Source: SKVL01 sp964559575 (GTDB lineage Bacteria; Patescibacteriota; Minisyncoccia; Phycocordibacterales; CSBR16-193). From it: DNA of 11,508 bases. The translations under genes were made by a program, and so were the position numbers. How positions within the stretch are numbered: position 1 is the first letter of the stretch; each line of letters opens with the position of its first letter. A model generated the notes under the pieces. It saw only the letters and a list, made by a program, of their open reading frames with translations. It was not told where the DNA came from and made no database searches. The stretch covers positions 1 to 11,508 of the forward strand of contig CAZLGQ010000019.1 in assembly GCA_964559575.1 (NCBI GenBank). The letters are read 5' to 3'. Positions 6,103-11,508 of the stretch are shown here, one piece after another.

Positions 6103-6657
6103 ATGTTCTCTTTTTTAGATAATCTTAAAAAAAGGTCAGAAAAAGAAAAAAAGATTATCTCTATTTCTGTTTCGGCAGGAGTTACTTTTTTAATATTTAT
6201 AATTTGGTTTATGAATTTAAATTTTGAAATCTCAGATGAAGAAACGGAAACAGAAAAAGGGTTAATTGGAGGTTTGGGAAAATATAAAGATGATTTTCTA
6301 TCTGAGACCAGAGAATTAGTTAGTGATACAGAAAAATCTTACAAGGAGAGTGATGTTGCAAAAGCAAGGGAGTTGTTTAGTATACTAGAAAAGTATAATG
6401 ATATGGATGTTATTAAAAAAAATGATCCTGTTGAATTTTTTAAACAGATGTCTGAAGAAGATGCGGTAAGATTTTTTGAGTTAGTAGTAGATATGGAAAG
6501 GTATGAAGGTGAATTTTTTGATAAAAATAAAGTTGGATCAAGTACAGATATGTCAAAAGAAGATATTATTGAATTAATAAAAGAAATGAATGAGGGTTTT
6601 AGTGAAAATAAAGAAGAGTCTGTTGAGGTAATAGAAGATGATATGAAAGAAAAATAA
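6103..6657 (+). CDS. Single-TM acidic protein of unknown function
   Basis: I do not recognise this 184-residue protein. It has a basic N-terminus (1-17, many Lys), one strongly hydrophobic helix at about 18-40, and then a highly acidic soluble part to the C-terminus. By the positive-inside rule the tail should lie outside the membrane. Helical, Glu/Lys-rich stretches occupy about 50-120 and 148-184. The central piece resembles alpha-helical solvent-exposed modules, with no catalytic motif and no cysteine. It follows the MBL-fold gene by 7 nt with only a weak ribosome-site match, so the two are likely co-transcribed. gyrA follows after 67 nt. The ATG at 6103 fits, because the basic-TM arrangement begins there. 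A secreted form is unlikely since no signal peptidase site is evident after the helix. Confidence 0.75.
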   Translation: MFSFLDNLKKRSEKEKKIISISVSAGVTFLIFIIWFMNLNFEISDEETETEKGLIGGLGKYKDDFLSETRELVSDTEKSYKESDVAKARELFSILEKYNDMDVIKKNDPVEFFKQMSEEDAVRFFELVVDMERYEGEFFDKNKVGSSTDMSKEDIIELIKEMNEGFSENKEESVEVIEDDMKEK

Positions 6658-6670
6658 AGTTTTGGTAATT

Positions 6671-6715
6671 TTGATAAAAAAGATTTTTAATGTAATATCT
6701 ATAATACTTTATACT
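6671..6715 (+). promoter_or_regulatory. Candidate gyrA promoter region
   Basis: Several overlapping options lie in this AT-rich stretch. TTGATA (6671-6676) is followed after 16 nt by TAATAT (6693-6698). A perfect TATAAT (6700-6705) lacks a well-spaced -35. TATACT (6710-6715) ends 9 nt before the ATG, matching the leaderless spacing of other genes here. I cannot choose among them. Confidence 0.35.
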
Positions 6716-6724
6716 TAATTTATT

Positions 6725-9193
6725 ATGAGTGAAGGAAAAAAGAAAAAAGAAGAAAAAGACATTCCTCCTGAGGGGAAAAATGTTATTCCACATAACATAA
6801 TAACAGAGATGAAAGATTCTTATCTGGATTATGCAATGTCGGTTATTACATCAAGAGCTCTTCCTGATGTAAGGGATGGATTAAAGCCGGTTCATAGACG
6901 TATTCTTTATGCGGCACATAATATGAACCTAACAGCCGGAGGTAAGTTTAGAAAATCCGCTGCTATTGTTGGTGAGGTTTTAGGTAACTATCATCCTCAC
7001 GGAGATTCTTCGGTTTACGATGCTTTGGTTAAAATGGCTCAACCCTTTACATTTAGGTATCCTTTGATAATAGGTCAAGGAAATTTTGGTTCGGTAGACG
7101 GTGATTCTGCTGCAGCGATGAGGTATACCGAAGCAAAGATGTCCAAATTAGCCGGAGAGAGTTTGAAAGACATAGAAAAAGAAACAGTAGATTGGCGAGC
7201 AAATTATGACGGAACCAAACAAGAGCCAACCGTTCTTCCAACCACTTTCCCTAATTTACTTGTTAATGGAACTTTAGGTATTGCTGTCGGTATGGCCACC
7301 AATATTCCTCCTCATAATATAAGAGAGGTAGCGGATGCTATTCTTTATATGGTAGAAAATCCTAAAGCCACCACTGAAGATCTTTTGCATTTTATAAAAG
7401 GTCCTGATTTTCCTACAGGTGGAGTTGCTTTTAATAAACATGATATACAACAGGCTTACGCTACAGGAAAAGGGGGTATAGTTACCAGAGGACATGCGTC
7501 AATAGAGGATGGCCGTGCGGGAAGTAAATTTATTTTGATCTCTTCAATACCTTATAGAGTTAATAAAGCTGATCTTATAATGAAAATAGCTTCTCTTGTT
7601 AAGGATAAAAAAATAGACGGAATAAAAGGTTTAAGAGATGAATCTACTAAAGACATAAGGGTAATTGTTGAATTAAAAAATAATGCTCACCCTCAAACTG
7701 TTTTAAATACTTTATATAAACATACTTCACTGGAGGATACTTTTTATATGAATTTAGTGGCTTTAGTTAAAGGAGTACCTCAAACTCTTTCTTTAAAAGG
7801 AGTTTTGGAACAGTTTATAGCTCATCGTTTTGAAGTTATAAAAAGAAGAACTGAGTTTGACCTTAATAAAGCTAGAGAAAGAGAGCATATTCTTTTGGGA
7901 TTGAAAAAAGCATTAGATCATATTGATAAGATAATAAAGATAATAAAGGCTTCCAAGGATACTAAAACCGCACATATGAATTTAATGAAAGAGTTTAAAT
8001 TCTCTGAAAGGCAAGCAACAGCTATACTTGAAATGAAACTTCAAAAACTTGCCGGTTTGGAAAGGAAGAAAATAGAAGAAGATCTGAAAAATACTCAAAA
8101 ACTCATTAAAGAATTGGAAGCTATATTAAAAAGTTCTAAGAAAGTAAGAAATATAATAAGTGAAGAAACCAAAGAATTAGCTGATAAATATGGTGATGAT
8201 AGAGTTACGATGGTATCTCCTCATAGTGCTAAATCTTTTTCCACAGAGGATCTGATTCCGGATGAAGAAAATGTTTTGGTTATGACTTCAGGGGGTTATA
8301 TTAAAAGAACAAGTCCTCAGGAGTATAGAACTCAAAAAAGAGGAGGGGTTGGAGTTGTTGATCTAAACACTAAAGAGGAGGATTTTGTGAAAACCTTCTT
8401 AACAGCCAGTACTCATAGTGATATTTTGTTCTTTTCTGATCTGGGAAAGGTTTATAAATTGAAGATGTATGAAATACCGGAAGGAAAAAGGTCAACAAAA
8501 GGAAAATCCATTATGAATTTCTTGCCTTTAGCTTCCGAAGAGAAGATCAGTTCGGTTTTAGCAATGCCAAAAGACATTAAAAAAGAAGAAGACTATGCTG
8601 TTTTAATGGTAACAAAGCGTGGGGTATCTAAAAAAGTAAAGGCGGCTGATTTTCATGAAGTTAGAAGGAACGGACTTATCGCCATAAAACTGAAAGATAA
8701 AGATGGTTTGGTTTCTTCTTCATTTATAGCACCTAAAGATAGTGTGGTTATAACTACGGCTAATGGTCAAACGGTAAGATTTAAATCAAACGATATTCGT
8801 TTAATGGGAAGAAGTGCAACCGGAGTTAGAGCGATGAAATTAAAAGGAAAGGATGTGGTAATAAGTGCTGATGTTGCTCGTAGTTATTATTCTGATCCTG
8901 TTTTATTGACTTTAACTGAAAATGGTTTTGGTAAAAAGACATCGCTTTCTGAGTATAAAATACAAAATAGAGGTGGTACCGGAATAAAAACAGCCTCTGT
9001 AACTGAAAAGACAGGTTTGATCATAGCAGCTCGTGTGGTTGAAGAAGAGAAGGAACTTATAGCTGTTTCTAAAAAATGCAATGTTATACGTATAGATATA
9101 GGTGGTGTACCTCGTTTAGGTAGACAGACACAAGGTGTTAAGATAATGAGAATCAGGAAAGGAGATACCTTGGCTACAGGGATATGTTTATAA
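6725..9193 (+). CDS. gyrA: DNA gyrase subunit A
   Basis: GyrA is the DNA breakage-reunion subunit of gyrase; with GyrB it introduces negative supercoils. The 822-residue product is full length. The winged-helix catalytic core contains RALPDVRDGLKPVHRR (44-59), HPHGDSSVYDA (90-100) and the catalytic tyrosine Y134 in AAMRYTE (130-136). A coiled-coil tower and gate follow (about 365-490). The C-terminal pinwheel (about 515-815) shows repeated blades such as GGYIKR, GKVYKL, GQTVRF and GFGKKT. QKRGGVG at 537-543 is a GyrA-box variant (QRRGGKG in E. coli), which favours GyrA over ParC. Positions equal to E. coli Ser83 and Asp87 are S95 and D99, so no common quinolone-resistance change is present. 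The N-terminal 20 residues are a Lys/Glu-rich tail. GyrB is not in the window. Confidence 0.96.
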   Translation: MSEGKKKKEEKDIPPEGKNVIPHNIITEMKDSYLDYAMSVITSRALPDVRDGLKPVHRRILYAAHNMNLTAGGKFRKSAAIVGEVLGNYHPHGDSSVYDALVKMAQPFTFRYPLIIGQGNFGSVDGDSAAAMRYTEAKMSKLAGESLKDIEKETVDWRANYDGTKQEPTVLPTTFPNLLVNGTLGIAVGMATNIPPHNIREVADAILYMVENPKATTEDLLHFIKGPDFPTGGVAFNKHDIQQAYATGKGGIVTRGHASIEDGRAGSKFILISSIPYRVNKADLIMKIASLVKDKKIDGIKGLRDESTKDIRVIVELKNNAHPQTVLNTLYKHTSLEDTFYMNLVALVKGVPQTLSLKGVLEQFIAHRFEVIKRRTEFDLNKAREREHILLGLKKALDHIDKIIKIIKASKDTKTAHMNLMKEFKFSERQATAILEMKLQKLAGLERKKIEEDLKNTQKLIKELEAILKSSKKVRNIISEETKELADKYGDDRVTMVSPHSAKSFSTEDLIPDEENVLVMTSGGYIKRTSPQEYRTQKRGGVGVVDLNTKEEDFVKTFLTASTHSDILFFSDLGKVYKLKMYEIPEGKRSTKGKSIMNFLPLASEEKISSVLAMPKDIKKEEDYAVLMVTKRGVSKKVKAADFHEVRRNGLIAIKLKDKDGLVSSSFIAPKDSVVITTANGQTVRFKSNDIRLMGRSATGVRAMKLKGKDVVISADVARSYYSDPVLLTLTENGFGKKTSLSEYKIQNRGGTGIKTASVTEKTGLIIAARVVEEEKELIAVSKKCNVIRIDIGGVPRLGRQTQGVKIMRIRKGDTLATGICL

Positions 9194-9230
9194 TTTACTT
9201 TTAATATACACATTTTTTGGTTTTCTGTTG

Positions 9231-9239
9231 TGCTATAAT
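9231..9239 (+). promoter_or_regulatory. Extended -10 promoter of the methyltransferase gene, predicted leaderless
   Basis: TGCTATAAT carries a perfect TATAAT (9234-9239) with the TGn extension, ending exactly 6 nt before the ATG at 9246. The expected transcript start therefore falls on the A of the start codon. There is no good -35 at 17 nt and no Shine-Dalgarno. This is the clearest leaderless configuration in the window. Confidence 0.7.
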
Positions 9240-9245
9240 TAAATC

Positions 9246-9788
9246 ATGTCAATTTTTGTTGACCCTAAAAAAGCTATAGAAGTTTTAGATTTATCTCCCG
9301 GTATGCAAGTGGCTGATGTTGGGTGTGGAGTTGGTCATTATACTTTTGAAATAGCCGAAAAATTAAATGAAAAAGGTAGAATTTATGCAATAGATATTAG
9401 AAAAAATGTGTTAGATAAGGTAGCTTCTGAGGCAAAAGAAAAAGGGTTTTCCATAGTTGATGTTATATGGGGTGATGCCGAAAAAGTTGGAGGGACAAAA
9501 ATAGCTGATGAGTCAGTTGATGTAGTTGTTGCTTCAAATATTTTTTTTCAAGTTGAAGATAAAGATTCGTTAGTTAAAGAATTTTCAAGAATCACTAAAT
9601 TAAATGGTAAGATACTTATTATAGAATGGAAGAATTCTTTTGGTGGTTTGGGTCCTTCAGAAGAAATGATCGTTGATCCCAAGGAGGTTAAGGAGTACTG
9701 CAAATCTTGTTCTTTGGTTTTTGAAGAAGAACATAAAATGGGAACTCATCATTATGAGCTATTGTTTACAAAAAATAACATAGTATAA
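9246..9788 (+). CDS. Class I SAM-dependent methyltransferase, substrate unknown
   Basis: The 180-residue protein has the Rossmann-type methyltransferase core. Motif I is VADVGCGVGHYT (22-33), with D24 and the glycine loop that cradles SAM. The acidic end of strand 2 is IYAIDI (46-51), with D50 for the ribose hydroxyls. WGDAEK (75-80) supplies the adenine-side acidic residue. VDVVVASNIFFQV (91-103) is motif IV, and GKILIIEWKN (121-130) is strand 5. The opening FVDPKKAIEVLDLSPGMQVADVG resembles UbiE/Methyltransf_11 and PCMT-like proteins and gives no specific substrate. No extra RNA-binding or membrane domain is present. It has its own extended -10 promoter, and its stop codon lies inside the promoter of the next gene. 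Family is confident; function is open. Confidence 0.85.
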   Translation: MSIFVDPKKAIEVLDLSPGMQVADVGCGVGHYTFEIAEKLNEKGRIYAIDIRKNVLDKVASEAKEKGFSIVDVIWGDAEKVGGTKIADESVDVVVASNIFFQVEDKDSLVKEFSRITKLNGKILIIEWKNSFGGLGPSEEMIVDPKEVKEYCKSCSLVFEEEHKMGTHHYELLFTKNNIV

Positions 9789-9789
9789 T
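9762..9789 (+). promoter_or_regulatory. Promoter of the solute-binding protein gene, overlapping the previous stop
   Basis: TTGTTT (9762-9767), a 16-nt spacer and a perfect TATAAT (9784-9789) ending 6 nt before the ATG at 9796. The TAA stop of the methyltransferase (9786-9788) lies inside the -10. Transcription would start on the ATG, giving a leaderless message for the solute-binding protein and the pilin-like gene behind it. Confidence 0.65.
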
Positions 9790-9795
9790 TTTTAT

Positions 9796-11121
9796 ATGTC
9801 AAAAATAGGAGAAATGTCCACCTTTCAATTGGTTCTTATGTTGGTGTTTGGTGTTGCCGCTGTTGTGGCGGTAGCGGTTTTTGCTTTAGGGGGTATCTTG
9901 GGGGGAGGATCTGGTCCTGTAACCAGATTGGAGCTGTGGGGTTCTGTAGAAGAAAGATTTGTTAGGGATTGGATAAAAGAAACATTTGAAGAAAATGAAG
10001 ATATTAAAGTAGATTATAAATATATTTCGGCTGATAGTTTTGATGAAGAGTTAGTGGATAAGATTTCAGTTAATGAAGGGCCTGATATGGTTTTAATGTC
10101 TCAAGATCAGATATTTAGGCACAGAAATAGGATCTATAATATATCTTTTGATTCTTTTTCCAAAAGCCAATTTAGAAATACTTTTGTACAATCTACTGAA
10201 GTTTTTTTAAATGATAAAGAAGATAGTTTATACGGTTTACCTGTCTTAATTGATCCTATTGTAATGTATTGGAACCGTTCACTATTGAGAGGTACGGGAT
10301 ATGTCAGACCTCCGGAAAGTTGGGGTGATTTTAATGGATTTGTTTCAGACACGGTTTTAAAAGAGGACGGGATCATTATAGAACCTTCAGTTGCATTGGG
10401 TGAGTATGAGAATGTTGAGCACTCAAGAGATATTTTAAGTACTTTAATATTCCAATCGGGAGGTGGGATAATAAAAGAAGATAAAGATGGTTTCTCTGTG
10501 GTTTTGGATGATAAGTCTAGTAGTCAATCAATAGAACCCACAGTTTCGGCTCTGTTGTTTTATACGGATTTTTCCAATCCCGATAGATCCACTTATAGTT
10601 GGAACAGGGGATTTAATAATTCACTTGAAAGTTTTATAAATGAAGATCTGATGGTTTATTTTGGTAGAGCCTCAGATATAGTGGAAATAAAAGACAGGAA
10701 TCCTCTTTTGGATCTGGGTGTTGCAACGGTTCCCGAAGAAAAAGAAAGAGGTAGATCTGTTTCAATGGGTGAAGTTTTAGGTTTAACAATAATGAGATCA
10801 AGTGAAAATATTGGAGATTCTTTTTCCGCGATGACTCATTTAACTTCTTCATACTCTTTAGATATTCTATCTGATAACTTTTATGGAATGCCTCCAGCTA
10901 GAGCTGATGTTTTATCTGATTCTTCCGGAAATTCAGTTTATGAGCCGGTTTTTTACTCTTCGGCTATAAATTCGGTAAGTTACATCAATCCAATTTCTGA
11001 TGAAGATATGGAAGATATTTTTAAGGAAATGGTTGAAGGTGTAGTTGATGGAGATATGGAGGTAATTGAGGCTGTTAGAGGGGCTTCTAGAAGAATGAAT
11101 AATATTTTAAGGGATAGGTAA
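9796..11121 (+). CDS. TM-anchored extracellular solute-binding protein (family 1 type)
   Basis: The 441-residue protein resembles the sugar-type periplasmic binding proteins of ABC importers (SBP_bac_1/COG1653). After a short basic start, residues 11-37 form one long hydrophobic helix ending in a glycine linker. The mature fold follows: strand LELWGS (45-50), EGPDMVLMS (94-102), LYGLPVLIDPIVMYWNRSLL (145-164), PPESWGDF (172-179), and the later lobe segment with SFINEDLMVYFGRASD (279-294). There is no cysteine in the protein, so no lipobox; the helix must be the anchor. No permease or ATPase is in the window, so import is not shown, and the ligand cannot be told. The next gene, a pilin-like protein, starts 2 nt after the stop. 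This close coupling suggests a joint surface role, perhaps capture or adhesion, which is inference. Confidence 0.82.
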   Translation: MSKIGEMSTFQLVLMLVFGVAAVVAVAVFALGGILGGGSGPVTRLELWGSVEERFVRDWIKETFEENEDIKVDYKYISADSFDEELVDKISVNEGPDMVLMSQDQIFRHRNRIYNISFDSFSKSQFRNTFVQSTEVFLNDKEDSLYGLPVLIDPIVMYWNRSLLRGTGYVRPPESWGDFNGFVSDTVLKEDGIIIEPSVALGEYENVEHSRDILSTLIFQSGGGIIKEDKDGFSVVLDDKSSSQSIEPTVSALLFYTDFSNPDRSTYSWNRGFNNSLESFINEDLMVYFGRASDIVEIKDRNPLLDLGVATVPEEKERGRSVSMGEVLGLTIMRSSENIGDSFSAMTHLTSSYSLDILSDNFYGMPPARADVLSDSSGNSVYEPVFYSSAINSVSYINPISDEDMEDIFKEMVEGVVDGDMEVIEAVRGASRRMNNILRDR

Positions 11122-11123
11122 TT

Positions 11124-11492
11124 ATGTTTTTTTTAAAGGTTTTATTTGTTTTTATACTTTTTTTAATTCCTTATGTAGCTCTAGCTCAAGGGTTGGTTCC
11201 GGACTGTAGTCCTGATTGTGGTTTTGACGACTTGATGAAACTTGTTGGAAATATAATAGAGTTTTTTGTTTTATTGGCAATTCCACTTGCTGCAATTTCT
11301 TTTGCTTGGGCGGGTTTTATATACATGACATCCGGAGGTAATCCCGGAAAGACATCTAAAGCACATGGAATATTTAAAAAGGTAGGAATAGGTTTGGTTA
11401 TTGTTTTAGGAGCTTACACTATTGTTAGTGTTATTTTAAGAGCCTTAACGGAATGGGGTTCTCCGGAGGAAATAGTGATTAATTTAATTTAG
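11124..11492 (+). CDS. T4SS pilin-like (TrbC/VirB2-type) membrane protein
   Basis: The 122-residue product has a signal peptide (1-21: basic K5, hydrophobic core, ALA before Q22) that fits cleavage by a LepB-type peptidase. A short segment with two cysteines (C28, C32) comes next. Two TM helices at about 44-69 and 85-107 are separated by a polar loop containing SGGNPGKTSKA (70-80). This size and plan match the TrbC/VirB2 pilins and the type IV secretion pilin family (PF18895) that I recall as common in CPR genomes. Single genes of this kind often sit away from a full secretion operon, so a working T4SS cannot be inferred here. The start ATG is 2 nt after the preceding stop, with AGGT as a weak ribosome-site match. 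The CxxxC spacing suggests a disulfide outside the membrane. Confidence 0.75.
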   Translation: MFFLKVLFVFILFLIPYVALAQGLVPDCSPDCGFDDLMKLVGNIIEFFVLLAIPLAAISFAWAGFIYMTSGGNPGKTSKAHGIFKKVGIGLVIVLGAYTIVSVILRALTEWGSPEEIVINLI

Positions 11493-11503
11493 TTTATTAA
11501 TAT

Positions 11504-11508
11504 ATGAA
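11504..11508 (+). other. Possible start codon of the next gene at the window edge
   Basis: An ATG followed by AA occurs 11 nt after the pilin-like gene's stop, on the same strand. It would fit a following operon gene beginning Met-Lys/Asn, but only five bases are visible. Confidence 0.2.

Noticed and set aside
6725..9193. ParC instead of GyrA, and possible quinolone-resistance changes
   Set aside because: A GyrA-box variant and a full six-bladed C-terminal domain favour GyrA. The positions matching Ser83 and Asp87 are Ser and Asp.
10134..10852. Minus-strand frames inside the solute-binding protein gene
   Set aside because: They lie entirely within a convincing coding region on the other strand and show no domain or start signal.

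Overview
The window looks like a chromosomal segment of a small-genome, AT-rich bacterium of the Candidate Phyla Radiation (Patescibacteria), most likely a Parcubacteria-type lineage. The evidence is: short intergenic gaps; a lysine/arginine-rich bS21; a small two-TM pilin of the type IV secretion pilin type common in these organisms; a solute-binding protein anchored by a TM helix instead of a lipobox; and an almost complete absence of Shine-Dalgarno sequences. Stops are TAA, TAG and one TGA (end of the MBL-fold gene), so the standard bacterial code fits and there is no sign of UGA recoding. The assignment rests on protein recognition without a database search.

Left block, minus strand (1-3325): read in transcription order, lepB (signal peptidase I), a strongly divergent histidyl-tRNA-synthetase-like protein, rpsU (bS21), ybeY (16S rRNA maturation endonuclease) and ftsA (division actin, cut by the left edge). 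pth (peptidyl-tRNA hydrolase) diverges from lepB at 3429 and converges on a four-domain ribosomal-protein-S1-like gene. A perfect bidirectional terminator hairpin separates those two at 4022-4052.

Right block, plus strand (5457-11508): an MBL-fold (UlaG/COG2220-like) protein with a degraded metal site, a membrane-anchored acidic protein of unknown function, gyrA, a class I SAM methyltransferase, a TM-anchored family-1-type solute-binding protein, and a secreted/membrane T4SS-pilin-like protein. The last two are 2 nt apart and look co-translated.

Themes: the left half is rich in translation and ribosome functions (YbeY, bS21, S1, Pth, HisRS-like), together with secretion and division. Several genes (lepB, the MBL gene, the methyltransferase, the solute-binding protein) have a good -10 element ending only 6-9 nt before the ATG, which predicts leaderless mRNAs. 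The only strong Shine-Dalgarno (AGGAGG) lies before an internal ATG of the S1 gene. The most unusual items are the HisRS paralog with substituted active-site motifs, a GC-rich terminator-shaped hairpin inside the ybeY coding sequence, and the S1 gene's structured leader with two competing starts. No RNA genes, CRISPR arrays, insertion sequences or phage genes were seen. No gap between genes exceeds 300 bases unless S1 starts at 5119. In that case 5120-5456 (337 bases) is leader and promoter DNA, described in its own entries.
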